DNA from: Sapria himalayana
Lineage: Eukaryota > Streptophyta > Magnoliopsida > Malpighiales > Rafflesiaceae
Length of the DNA: 64,000 nt
Direction: 5' to 3'
NCBI GenBank assembly: GCA_029783825.1
Contig: JAREIK010010196.1
Span: forward strand, 1 to 64,000
Positions 1 to 12,283 of this stretch are shown in pieces (the stretch's first letter is position 1; each line of letters opens with the position of its first letter). A model generated the notes under the pieces. That model saw only the letters and a list, made by a program, of their open reading frames with translations, ran no database searches and was not told the DNA's origin. Made by a program: the position numbers and the translations under genes.

Positions 1-189
1 ATAACAACATTATCAAAATCCATGTGCAAACCCTACATATTCTGAAATTTGAAATGGTATTCTTATTTTATCTTGTTCTAAAAAGGTAGAAGCAAAGGAT
101 TATGATCAGAGCAGGTTCTATTTATATATCTCACTACTATGGATTCTATAAATTTAACCATTTTTCATTATATAACACCCTGTCTAAAC

Positions 190-742
190 TTGCCCATATT
201 GTGCTTCTTTTCTTCCAATTATTACACCATGTATATTTGTTCCTAATGGGTCCTCTTCAATCAAACTCACATTGGTTATAGCTTCATTAAACTGTGACAT
301 AGCCCAAAATTCAGGCTCTTCCTCCTTGTTATTTATTGAACTTCTTATTACATTAAAATCTCTTCTGATTATCCATGGTATATCTTTTTTTGCTTTCTTT
401 TCCATTTCTTTCCAAAAGGCCTTCCTTCGTCTTTTGGCATTTTTCGTGTAGACCACTAACAATACTGCTTCCAATGCCCTTCCTATTTTAAAATTTATAA
501 TTTGTTCCTTATCTTCTAATATTACTAAATCTATAAGTTGCATCCACATAAATCTTACTATTAATGTTTGCAATGCATTTTCAAACCAATTATGTTTTTA
601 TGTTTTTCTAATTGAATTTAATCTGTCATCGGTTCCACTATTATAACTATATTAAGTATATGAATTTTTATTATTTTTTAAGTCTATTTGTTGTATGAGT
701 ATTTGCTAATCCTCTCACATTCCAATATAAGTAACTATCCAT
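190..742 (-). pseudogene. LINE copy 1 endonuclease domain (EEP family), decayed
   Basis: The frame opens at 742 with MDSYLYWNVRGLANT, the usual N-terminus of plant L1 endonucleases (YWNVRG corresponds to WNxRG). A later open piece (573 to 184) contains PWIIRRDFNVIRS, where plant L1 elements normally read PWIIGGDFNVIR, followed by an EFWAMSQFNEAI block. The active-site DFN segment is kept, but the preceding GG has become RR. In the family this enzyme nicks the target DNA before target-primed reverse transcription. Breaks between the two pieces show it is dead. Confidence 0.8.
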
Positions 743-1739
743 TAATGACAAACTTTGCTTGTGTTCTAGTTACACAGTTTGACTTATATTTCATTATCAT
801 ATAATTTTTAGTATTTCTAGGTGCCTTTGTATTGATATTTTCCATTATTTCTTATTCCTTGTTATTTATTTTTTGGATCCTCTCGAGGTACATTTTCATC
901 ACCTTTATTTCCTCCATTGCTTTCTCTCTAGTTTGAAATCAGCTTCTTTCATCCTCCAATAGCAAGTCATCCTTGAGATGAGAATTGTCTTGCCTCCAAA
1001 TGTGCCTATTTCTTAGAAAAAGTATAGCTCTTGGAGTCGGGCTCCTCTTCTGGGTCGTCCAGCAGGTCATCGTTATCCATCCAGCTTTGTTCCTCATCCC
1101 TTTGTGTCTTTCTTGAGAAAAACATTCCTTTTATCTTGTTTCTGTTTGCCGAATCCTCTAGATTTATATTTTCCACTAAAGTACTAATTTAAACAATTGT
1201 AAGTCCCCACTAGTTGCCTTAATAACATTAATATTTTCTATTTTTTGCCTATACTTTTATCCCCTATATTTTTGTTTTAAATAACTAGCAGGGACATGTT
1301 AATTTTATCAATATTTTTATTAAAGTATTTTACCACTGCCCATTCTTGATTCTCCTCCTTTCCTCCCCTCTCACCATCATTAATTTTGTGCATTCTGCCC
1401 ATGTTCTCCTCCTCTCTACTGTTATTTTAAATATCTAGTAAGGTAGGGGTATTCTCCTCCTTCCCTCTACTATCCACATTCATTTCCGCATTATTAGTGT
1501 ATGTGTTCTGATATTCAACCAATTATTTTTCGTTATTCTAATCTTTTTTAACCCATGCAATTTTTCCCTTCTCAATTCAATAGATTTTATTATTTTTCTC
1601 CATTCTGCCCATTCCATCTAGGCATTCCTCCTCCCCGTGGCCCATATTATACACTTTAAGCAATATTGTGGGATAAATTTTGGAACATTGGGTTTCCAGA
1701 ACTAATGTTCATCATTACTACCATCCATTGTATCAATGG

Positions 1740-2200
1740 AGGTAATGAGAGGAGATTAAACTTTACGCAAATCCCTGCATTATTTGGTTTAGCCATTAAG
1801 GTAGTGGCCTCATCTCTTATTATCAGTTTACCAATACATTATGCTAAGAAGAAGGAAGCATGCTTACTGTATAGATGATGAGGAAGGTTGGGAAATTAAA
1901 CCATATCGGGGCTACCAGTGTCTCCTTCTTTGGGATAAAATCATCTGTCCATTTTAGCATTCTAATAAGATATCCCTTAATTATCCATTGTCACCTCATC
2001 CAGAGCATTTGAAATCTTATTCCTCGAAGCATTGTAGAATAGTATGTTTAGCATTGTAATCCCCCATTTTTTACATTGCCTAGGAGCTTTAAAGTTCCAA
2101 TAACTCTTGTATTTCCTTTACAGGAGGCTTTCCATGTGAAAAATTTCTTATGATAGCATGATTAAATGGCTTGGCAAGTTTAACGAGCATTGCAAAGGGA
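1740..2200 (-). pseudogene. LINE copy 1 ORF1, DUF4283-like domain
   Basis: Reverse-strand reading around 1,990 to 1,865 gives GYLIRMLKWTDDF, then APIWFNFPTF. This is the DUF4283 signature of plant LINE ORF1 proteins (a GYPMRIFKWTxxF block followed by PVWxxLP). In the family, ORF1 is the RNA-binding partner of the reverse transcriptase. The frame is broken after this block. The plus-strand open frame at 1,666-1,878 is its antisense shadow. Confidence 0.7.
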
Positions 2201-2289
2201 AGTAAATGACCTTATTGCACAAATTGAAGCTTTCTGTTTCAAAAATCTAACTTTTTCTCTCTAATTCTTAGAGCTACTAACGGTTTTCA

Positions 2290-5174
2290 AAGATTTGTTT
2301 CTTCTTTTTTTTATTCTTCTTATTCTTCTTAATCTTTTTATTCTTTTTATTCTTATTTTTCTTGTTATTATAGTTATTCTTTTTATACATCTTATTATTC
2401 TTATTCTTCTATTTCATAATTTTGTTTTATTTCTTCTTATTATTAATATTGATCTTATTCTTCTTTATTTTTATACTTATTATTATATTTATTTTTGTTA
2501 TTCTTCTTATTCTTGTTATTCTTATTGTTCTTATTCTTCTTATTATTTTTATTTTATTATTATTTTTTTTTTATTCTTATTATTCTTTTTATACTTTTTA
2601 ATCATTTTATTTTATGATTCTTCTTATTCTACTTATTTTACTATTCTCCCTATTCTTCTATTTCTTCTTTATTCTTCTTATTATTCTTATTCTACTTATT
2701 CTTTATATTTTTCATAATCTTTTTATTTTTTTTATTCTTTTATTTTTTTATTCTTCTAATTATTCTTATTATTCTTATTATTCTTATTCTTTTAATTCTT
2801 CTTATTCATCTTTTTCTTTTTATTCTTCTTGTTTTGTCTTATTCTTCTTATTATTCTTTATTTTCTTATTCTTCTTATTTTTCATAATCTTTTTATTCTA
2901 CTTCTTCTTCTTATTCTTATTTTTATTCTTATTCTTCTTATTCTTCTAATTTTTCTTTTTCATATTATTCTTCTGATATTATTTATTATTCTAATTATTA
3001 TTCTTTTATTCTTTTTCATGTTCTTCTTCTTTTCTTCTTATTCTACTTATTTTTCTAATTCTTCTTATACTTCTTAGTAATATTATTATTCTTAGTAATC
3101 TTATTCTTTATTTTCTTTCTTTTCTTCATATTGTTATTATTCTTGTTATTCTTCTTTTTCTTCTTATTCGAGTTATTCTTCTTATTTTTATTATTGATCT
3201 TAGTATTATTATTCTACTTATTCAGCTTATTCTTCTTTTTTTTCTTCTTATTGTTAATATTCATCTTATTTTTTTAAATATTCAAATTTTTCTTATTCTT
3301 ATTATTCGTATTATTTTTATTATTCTTGTTATCATTCTTGTCCTTCTTATCCTTCAAATCATTCATATATAATTTATCCTTGTTATACATCTAATATTTA
3401 TTTTCCTTGTTATCCATTTTATGCTATTTATCCTTCTCAGCCTTCTTATCATTCTTATATTTTTTATTATTCTTCTTCTTCATTTTCTTTTCTTATTCTT
3501 TTTCTTATTTTTTTTATTCTTATTATAACACATATTTCTTTTATAATTCTAATTCTTCTTATTCTTATTATTATTATTTTGATTCTTATTCTTCTTATTT
3601 TTTTAATCTTCTTACTCTTGTTATTATTGTTATTCTTATCATTCTTTTTATTCTTTTTATTCTTATTATTCTTCTTATAGCTTTTATTCTTCTTATTCTT
3701 CTTATACCTTTTATTCTTCTTATTCTTCTTATTCTTCTTATTCTTCTTATTCTTCTTATTCTTCTTATCTTCTTATTCTTCTTATTCTTCTATTCTTCTT
3801 ATTCTTCTTATTTCTTCTTATTTTTATATATCTTCTTATTCTTCTTATACATCTTATTATTATTATTATTATTCTTATTCTTATTTTTCTTTTTATTCTT
3901 TTTATTTTTTTATTCTTTTATTCTTCTTATACTTTTTATTATTCATATTTTTCTTATTCTATTAATTTTTTCTATTCTTCTTATTCTTTTTTTCTTTTTT
4001 TTCTTCTTACTCTATTTATTCTTCTATTTCTTATTTTTTTTCTTATTCTTCTTATTTTTCATACTAATCTAATTATTCTTATTCATCTAATTATTTTTAT
4101 ATCTTTTATATTTTTATTTATCTTAATCTTTTTATTTTTCTTATTCTTTTTTTTCCTTATTCTTCTTATTCTTTTTATTCTTCTTATTCTTCTTATTTTT
4201 ATATTCTTCTTATTCTTCTTATACATCTTATTATTATTATTATTCTTATTCTTATTCTTTTTCTTTTTATTCTTTTTATTCTTTTTATTCTTCTTATACT
4301 TTTTATTATTCATATTTTTCTTATTCTATTAATTTTTTCTATTCTTCTTTTTCTTTTTTTCTTTTTTTTCTTCTTACTCTATTTATTCTTCTATTTCTTA
4401 TTTTTTTCTTATTCTTCTTATTTTTCATACTAATCTAATTATTCTTATTCATCTAATTATTTTATATCTTTTATATTTTTATTATCTTAATCTTTTTATT
4501 TTTCTTATTCTTTTTTTTTCCTTATTCTTCTTATTCTTTTTATTCTTCTTATTTTTGATATTATTCTTATATTTTTATTCATTTTAGTTTTATTATCTTA
4601 CATATTTTTCTAAATCTTCTAATTATTTTTATTTTCTATTTTTTTTATTATTCTTTTTATTATAATTATTTTTATTGTACTACGTAATCTAATTATTCTT
4701 CATATACTTAATATACTTCATATTCTTTTTATTCTTCTTATTATTCTTATTCTTTTATTCTTTGTATTCTTCTTATTCTTCTTATTATTCTTATTCTTAT
4801 TATTATTCTTATTGTTATTATTCTTCTAATTCATCTTATTCTTCTTATTCTTCTTATTCTTCTTATTCTTTGTATTCTTGTAATTATTTCTTATTCTTCT
4901 TATTGTTCTAATTCCTTTTTATTCTTCTTATTCTTCTTATTCTTCTTATTTTTTTTATTCTTCTTATTCTTCTTATTCTTCTTATACTTCTTTTCTTCTT
5001 ATTTTTTTATTCTTCTTATTCTTCTTTATTCTTCTTATTCTTTTTATTCTTCTTATTCTAATTATTCTTCTTATTCTCTTATTCTTATTTTTCTTATTCT
5101 TATTTTTAATATTGTATTTTTTTATTCGTCTTATTCTTCTTATTCTTTTTAATCTTTTTATTCTTTTATTCTTA

Positions 5175-5206
<32 letters not shown>

Positions 5207-7610
5207 TTCTTCTTCTTAATCTTATTTTTCTTTATATTCACCTTATTTTTTTATTCATATTATTCTTATTATCTTCCTTAAACTTCTTATTATTCTTATT
5301 ATTTTATTTCTTATTATTCTTCTTATTATTCTAATTCTTCTTATTCTTCTTAGTAATCATACTTATTTTTTTCTTCTTATTCTTTTATTTTATTATTATT
5401 ATTCTTCTTCTTCTTCTTATACTTTTTATTCTTCTTATTTTTTTATTCTTCATATTCTTATTTTAATTCTTATTTTTTTATTTTATAATTCTTCATATTC
5501 ATGTTATTTTTCTTATTTTTTTTATTCTTCTTATACTTCTTATTTTTATTATTCTTCTAATTTTTAATTCATCTTATTGTTGTTATTCTTTTTATTCCTA
5601 TTTTTATCTTTATTCTTTTTATTTTTCTTATTCTAATCATTCTTCCAATTCTTCTTTTTCTTATTATTTTCATATAATTTTTATTATTCTTGCACTTCTT
5701 ATTCTTTTTATTCTTCTTATTCTTATTATTTTTCTTATTCTTCTTAATTTTTATAATCTTCTTATTCTTTTATTCTAATTAATATTTTTATTCTTCTTAT
5801 TTTTATTATTCCTCTAATTCTTATTATACTTATTAGTCAACTTTTTTGTTTTTTTTGTTATTCTTCTTTTTTTATTCTTCTAAGTCTTCTATTCTTTTTA
5901 TTCTTTTTATTTTTTTATTCTTTTTATTCTTCTTATTCTTCTTATTCTTCTTATTCATTTTATTCTTCTATTTTTTTATTCTTATTTTTCTTCTTACTCT
6001 TCTTAATCTTCTTATTTTTCTTATTGTTTTTATTCTTATTTTTTTGATATTCTTCCTATTTTTCTTATTCATATTATATTACTTATTTTCTAATTATTCT
6101 TATTATTCTAATTATTTTTATTCTTCTTAATCATCTTTCGTTTATTTTTTTTTATTCATCTTATTCTTCATATTCTTTTTATTCCTCCTATTCTTTTTTT
6201 TTAGTTTATTCTTATTAATCTTTATTCTTTTTTCTTTTTATTCTTATTCTTTTATTTTTCTAATTCTTCTAATTCTTTATATTCTTCTTATTCTTAATTT
6301 TCTTATTCTACATATTCTTCTTATTCTTCTTATTCTTCTTATTCTTCTTATTTTTGTTATTCTTCTTATATTTTTACTCTTCTATTTTTCTATTCGTCTT
6401 ATTCTTCTTATTCTACTTATTCTTCTTAATCTTCTTTTTCTTTTAATTTTACTTATTCTTCTTATTCTTATTTTTCTTCATATTCTTCTTATTTTTCTTC
6501 ATATTCTTCTTATTTTTCTTTTTCATTTTATTCTTCTTATATTACTTATTCTTATAATATTTCTTATTTTTCTAATTATTCTTATTATTCTAAATCTTCT
6601 TTTTCTTCTTAGCTAGCATATTCTTGTTTTTCTTCTTATTCTTCTTATTTTTTTGTTCTTCCTTTTCTTCTTATTTTTATCTTTCTTCTAATTTTCAAAT
6701 TCTTATTCTTCATATTCTTGTTTATCTTTTTATTCTTTTTATTTTTCTTATTCTTATTATTCTTCATATTCTTCTTATTCTATTTATTTTCATATTATTC
6801 TTATCCTTTTTATGCTTCTTTTTCTTCTTATTTTTATTATTCTTCTTATTCTTCTTATTTTTCTTATTTTTTATATTCTTCTTAATCTTATTATTCTTCT
6901 TTTTATTCTAATTCTTCTTATTCTTATTATTCTTCTTATTCTTCTTATTCTCCTTATTCTATTTATTCTTCTTATTCTTCTATTTTTTATATTCTTCTTA
7001 TTCTTTTTATTCATCTTTGTTATTATTATCTTACTTATTTTTCTAATTCTTCTAATTATTATTATTCTTCTTATTTTTTTTATTCTTCTTATTCTTATTA
7101 TTCTTATTCTTTTCATTTTTTTATTCTTTTTATTCTTCTGATTCTTAATCGTTCTTATTCTTCTTTTTCCTCTTATAATTAATAATATTGTTTTTTATTA
7201 TTCTTCTTATTTATCTTATTTTTATTATTCTTATTATACTTATTATTCTTTCTATTCTTCATTTTTTTTTCTTTTTCTTTTTCTAGTTTTTTTCATATAC
7301 TTCATATTCTTCATATCATTTTTAATCTTCTTATTCTTCTTGTCCTTCTTATTCTTCTTATTTTATTGTCCTTCTTATTCTTCTTATTTTATTGTCCTTC
7401 TTATTCTTCTTATTATTCTTCTTATTATTCTTGTCCTTCTTATTCTTCTTGTCCTTCTTATTCTTATTATTCTTATTATACTTATTATTCTTTTTATTCT
7501 TTTTTTTCTTCTTAATCTTCTTAATATTCTTATTCTTCTTATTTTTCTTATTCTTGTTATTCTTATTTTTCTTTTTTTTTTATTCTTTTTATTCTTTTTT
7601 TTTAACTAAA
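2290..7610 (-). repeat. (TTC/TTA)n array A, 5.3 kb
   Basis: Almost pure T-rich pyrimidine-biased repeat on the plus strand, equivalent to (AATAAGAAG)n on the minus strand. The basic unit is TTATTCTTC with many single-base variants (TTTTTATTC, TTATTATTC). A run of ATT triplets lies near 5,177-5,205. It joins the 3' end of the RPAP1 copy on its right to the 5' end of LINE copy 1 on its left. The long open frames inside it (poly-Leu/Phe/Ile/Ser) are an artefact of a repeat with few stops in some frames. Confidence 0.95.
3780..4560. repeat. 367-bp higher-order repeat within array A
   Basis: The variant pattern is duplicated in tandem. ATTCATATTTTTCTTATTCT occurs at 3,941 and again at 4,308, and TTCTTACTCTATTTATTCTT occurs at 4,004 and 4,371. 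Both pairs are 367 bp apart. The following segments with 'CATACTAATCTAATTATTC' also correspond. The duplicated unit is several hundred bases long with only small indels, which points to unequal exchange or slippage on a much larger scale than the 9-bp unit. Confidence 0.85.
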
Positions 7611-7786
7611 AAATATATATTAAAATATTAAAATGACATCTCATTTGGCAGAACATATTTGGCAACTCTCATTGGAGTTCTCATTGGAGTTCTCATTGGA
7701 GCTCTAATAAATACTCGTTTGAGGAGACGATGAATCGTCGACTGTTGTGACGCACCGTGTCGACACTGACACAGAAGAGACGCTCG
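7611..7786 (-). other. 3' flank of the RPAP1 copy with a short tandem repeat
   Basis: Sequence between the RPAP1 stop and array A, probably its 3' UTR. It holds a 15-bp direct repeat (TCTCATTGGAGTTCT and variants, three units at about 7,667-7,706). Toward the array, the minus strand becomes A-rich (a run of nine A at about 7,593-7,601, then AATAAAAAG units), grading into array A. This resembles a poly(A)-derived tail. No canonical AATAAA signal was identified. Confidence 0.5.
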
Positions 7787-10700
7787 CTATTTGGCACATC
7801 GTTGGCGATTCTCAAGGGCAGATCTGAGCTTCTGCACTTGGACCAAAAGATGGGAGTTCAGCCCACAAGCTTCCGCAAGCAACGCAAGTCTCATCTCTGT
7901 TTCGGTGGCCTCTGCATGGGACGCTTCCTTCTGGTGCGGAGGTCGCGATTGCTTGTGATATTGAATAAGATCCAACATCATCCCCTCCCGTCTCTGTTGT
8001 TTCTGAGAGTAGGCTTTCATGAGAGACCTCGCAATCTTATTCTGGAGCGCAATCTTGTGATCGGCTCGAGGGAGAAAAATGAAAGATGAGAGATGGTGCA
8101 GAACGAGGGCAAACGCCATTGTTCCCCGAACTTTAGCTAGGTCTAGAGCACCAGAAACCCAAGCCTTCTCATAAGCTTCCAAAATATCTTCATCGTCGTC
8201 GCAAGGTTCCAAGTATCTTTCGGCCTCGACAAAACATTTCTCTAATGGGGGAAGAATATCCAAGACTCGAGCATTAGCCAGCGTATTCCAAGCAGCAATT
8301 CTCACGCTTGATTCAGTTTCACGGTGCAGGTACACAGAGATTTGACGACCAAAACACAAATCGCCATAAGATACAGCAGCATACTGTCCCACAAGAACAT
8401 CAAGAAATGCAGCATAATTCTCATGAATATCCGATCGAAACCTTAGACACCCAGAATTAGATCTACCCGATGATGCAGCCTCACCAAGAAGCCGAGCATA
8501 GTACTCCTGCAAGGCTTCATACACAGCCCTGCTCTTGTTGTCTTCCAGAACATGCAATCCTGCAAGTAGAGTCGCTGATAAAGCGTGGAGCTTCCAAACT
8601 AAAGGAACGCAGCGAAGGGGAGAAGAGGCATCAGAGGGAAGGAAGGAGGACATGGTTTCCAGGCCAAGCAAAAATAAAAGTCCACTTTTGGCAGCCTCCG
8701 ATGGAAGATGAGCTGGGATTGGGCTCTGGGGATGAATGTGTGCCACACCGGAAACAGTATATATTGGACTGAGAAACCAACCAGGAGGAAGCGGCAGCCT
8801 CTGCCCAGCCCACTCAGCTGCCAAAGAAATACGATCCTAGCAAGTCATCTCTCCCGGGGCCTTCTCATCCACTGGTTTCAATCTCCTCCCCACAGCCAGC
8901 CATCTGCCTTTAAAGAGAGAAGCTAACAAAGCAGCAGATGCGATGTAGTCGCCGTCCTGGTATTCCCACAGGAACAACTTCGTTGTATTGTTCAGTCTGT
9001 GAAAATGCCGTATAAAGAAGGCAAGATGTCTAAGAACCGACACATGGAACAGAATATCAAATGCCATTTCCAAAAATACCCCATCTCTTGGCCCAAAAGT
9101 TAAGCATGCTCCCAGAACAGAATTAATTTTGTGTATAAACAGCATCATTTCACCACCGCCGCCGCCGCCGCCGCAACCGCCGCCGCCGTCATCATTATCA
9201 GAGGACAGGTCTGTTGTGACAGACATCGCGTCAAACATTTTAAGCGTGAGAATTAGCAACCTTGCATCTGCTTGAGTCAGCAAAGCTGACGCGGACCAGT
9301 ATCCTCCACCAGAAGCACCCCATCCGAGCCCCACTCCAGGAGAAGGCCCACCTCTGCCAAATGCCTCGATGGACTGGATCACGTGCCATTCTGATAGCAC
9401 CCAGTTCATAAAAACATTTTGAACGAACCCGGTGTCAACAAGAGGTCTATCCTCCTCCACCCTGTCCAGCAGGACCAGAGGTCCATGAGCCCCATCTCTG
9501 GCCAAGTTGAACAAGGCGCTGATAGCAGATACCACTCGCAGTATGATCTCAATGCAACGCACAGAAGCTAAAGATTTTTCAGGTTTACATTCCTGCCTAA
9601 AATTACACAGACTATCAATCAAAAATAAACATTTTGCAGAATCATTTCCAATAATTTCAAGCAGAATCTTTGGAACAAACTCTGGCAGCCAAGGGACACC
9701 CCTGCAACTTCCTTGGAGATCATCCATGGCGTCTCCCTGGTCTATCCTTTCGAGTACTGTGGAAATGAAATGCATGATTGCTAAATACAGCCACAGTATG
9801 GAATCAGCAGACGAGCCATGGAATCCGGAGAAGTCGGAAGCAAAGGCATCATTAATTGACGAGAGCCATCCCAGGGCTAAACCGACTACGGGGGTAACAT
9901 AGCCCCACGACCAGGCATCCATCTCTCCTCTCTCACAACTCGGGCTGTGTTTGACCTGCTTTTCCTGCGAGTACAGATTTGGAAGGGTTCGAGCTAAAGC
10001 CTCCAAAACAAGATATGCCTCTGCTGATACGGAGCTAGCCTCCCTGAGAACATTATTCTCTACTAATTTCTCTAATGTAGGTGCAGTTAGCCACAGGCAT
10101 AAAACTGGAAAAATGTCTGTGAAGCAGGCAATACAAAATCCATAATGTAAGCACACCTTCCAAAACCGTAGCTGTTCCACCATCAAGCTAGATGAGCGTC
10201 TGCATCTCTCCATCCCCGACTGTATCCATTCGCCAAGAGGTGGTATGTGATGAAACAAATTCTGGGTCATAGCCTGAAAATATCCATTGTTTACGAACGT
10301 AGCACAGTTCCTTTTGTCTGATTGGGCCAGCACCCTCTAGAGCTTAACAGAATTAATGGCCGCCGAAGGCATTCCCTGGGTGCTCTTGTAGCGTATCTGC
10401 TGACGACTGTTTCAACAAGATTCGGGCATTTCATGACTGCATTTGCATACGTGGGGGAATGTCTGACTATGGCGATGAGCATCGCAATTATACTTTCTTC
10501 TAGGGCCGCCAAGGAAGGATCTGCCTCTAAGAGAAAGTGCAGTTTATGAAGGATTCCCATCCTCACCAAACCTGCAGAAAAATCTCGACCTGCAACAATC
10601 ATGTCATCCTTAATAATAGCTTCTTCTTCTTCTTCTTCAACCCCATTGCCAGTTATTTCTCCATTAGAAATGAAAATATCAGAAGGTTTAGCACTGTACT

Positions 10701-12283
10701 TCCACACACCGCCGGGAAAGAAACCAACATCAGCCCCTGGCTTGCTTCTAAAAATGGGAGCGGTGAAAATATATTTCTCGTACATCACTGTTTTCTCTGA
10801 GACGTCGAGAAAATCTCATTCAAATCACAACTCATAATAGATCGGATAACTTTTGCACAAGCTAAAACCACTGAACTGTGATTATCATCGAGACACATCC
10901 TCGCCGTCAAAACAAGCTCGGGTTCTGGTCCAAGTGCAAACGCCCAAATAGCCTCCCAATCAGATGATTTATCAATATCAACCATGGAAGATCTAACTTT
11001 GTCATTACAAAAATTGACAACAGCTCTATCGAGCACTGAAGCCAGAAGGTGTAGAGCAACAGAACGTTGCCCTGGGATTACACTCATAGTTAGCTGCACT
11101 GCTTCGTTTATTGTATAACCCACTGCACCAGGATCACCTTCGGTCCTCAAAAAATCACGCTCCACAACTTCATCAGCCTTACCAGCAGCATCAATCTCAG
11201 CTTCTGTGATAGTCCCTTCCAATGAAAACCTTAATCTTCTGACAGCCTCGACCCTCTCGCTCCAGGCATTCCATACTTTTTGGCTCTCTGTTCCCATCTT
11301 CTGAACGTGACCCACGCCGCCAGTTGGGATATTTTTACAATCATCCGAGGCAGCCAAATCCGAATTGTCCTTCTTCATGGGCTGATTATTGCTTGAAGCA
11401 TGAGCTGATTGACCAGCAGTATCAACTTCTGAGTTCAACAGATTTTGCCGTCGCATTTTTTCTTTGCCACGTCTTTTCAGCAATTTCTGCAAAGAAGGGT
11501 CCATCTTCTCTTTGATCATTGCCAGAGCCTCTGCAATCTCTTCCGGAGACATACTTTGCAGCAGGGCCTGATTTTCCTGGTCAATCTCATGCTCAAGAGA
11601 GACGGTTCCATGTTCACTTTCCGAATCATAGAAAACTGAACCAGAACCTCTCGTCAAATTTTCTTCCCTTTGCTTCTTCGGCAAAGGATGCATTTTCTCC
11701 AGTGGTGCATTGAGGGGACCACCATCATTCGAGTCAGTTTGACCACGCCTGTCGTCATTACCACCCCCCTGAACCCCTGGTGCACATTCAGTATACTCCG
11801 TATTATAATTTCTCCCTCCATCTAATCTACTTGTGTCTGACTTACTTGAGTAGAGCTCATCATCCCCATCCTGATCGATCCTCAACAAATCATTGTTCGA
11901 TATCAACTCTCTCCACCGACTAAAACCCAGTGCAGTTTTCTGCTTCCTAGATACTGGGTCAGCAAACGCTGACATATGGTGGAAGAATATAAATTCACTT
12001 TCTTCTTTTATTCTCCACTATCATCCACATCGCCGATTTTATTTCTCAATGCACCACGTTGGGGACCATGGAAGCGAGGACGCGCCACAGGGAAAGGTAT
12101 GATGGTGGGGTGCGGCGGACGGGTTGGATCGAAGTGCTTTTTTTGTTCGATTCCCGAAAAGCCCTTCTCAACTATTCTTCCTATTAAGGATCGCAGAGAA
12201 ACATCTTCGCTGCCTGGAAACGCTTGAAAATTAGTGGGATCCGAGGATGAAACATGGTAGTCTCTGCCGCTGCGATTCTGCAT
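7787..12283 (-). pseudogene. IYO-like: RPAP1 / MINIYO (IYO) homologue, intronless copy with stops and frameshifts
   Basis: Homologue of plant MINIYO, the RNA polymerase II-associated protein 1 that in Arabidopsis promotes transcriptional elongation and cell differentiation. The minus-strand reading starts at the only in-frame ATG (12,283) and runs about 1,499 codons, close to the plant family length (about 1,450-1,600). Blocks in order: SFPVAR-like N-terminus (PFPVARPRFHGP), RPAP1_N (ENQALLQSMSPEEIAEAL, about 11,590), RPAP1_C (RTEGDPGAVGYTINEA, about 11,120), PSPGVGLGWGASGGGYW (about 9,320), and a long C-terminal part ending QRCAK. No intron-sized interruption is visible. Lesions: frameshifts near 12,007, 10,805 and 10,390; in-frame TAG at 10,337-10,339 (after INSVKL) and at 8,837-8,839. 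A Gly-rich run lies near 9,150-9,195. Most likely a processed pseudogene; an expressed gene with assembly errors is the alternative. Confidence 0.8.

Larger units (their letters stand above)
1..2285 (-). mobile_element. L1-type LINE copy 1, 5' half, degenerate
   Basis: Minus-strand non-LTR retrotransposon remnant that leaves the window on the left. Read from 2,285 downward it gives an ORF1 with a DUF4283-like domain and then an apurinic endonuclease-type domain. The element stops near 2,285, where the (TTC/TTA)n array begins. Its endonuclease start (MDSYLYWNVRGLANT) matches the starts of the other two LINE copies in the window, so all three belong to related families. Stops and frameshifts interrupt every domain, so it is not autonomous. 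The reverse transcriptase lies outside the window. Confidence 0.85.

Noticed and set aside
1666..1878. Seventy-residue plus-strand frame
   Set aside because: It is antisense to the DUF4283-like ORF1 of LINE copy 1, which gives recognisable family motifs on the minus strand.
2295..7631. Many long open frames rich in Leu, Phe, Ile and Ser, and their Lys/Asn/Arg-rich antisense frames
   Set aside because: They come from a 9-bp repeat lacking stops in some frames; frames are overlapping, unconserved in register and without domains. The same holds in arrays B, C and D.
8837..8900. A short intron ending at TTGCTAG that would remove the second stop in the RPAP1 copy
   Set aside because: No credible donor at a workable distance was seen, and coding homology continues directly on both sides; not fully excluded.
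8837..10339. Translational readthrough or codon reassignment of UAG, since both stops in the RPAP1 copy are TAG
   Set aside because: The same copy also has frameshifts, and the ARF1, LINE and transposase remnants carry TGA and TAA stops; decay is the simpler explanation.
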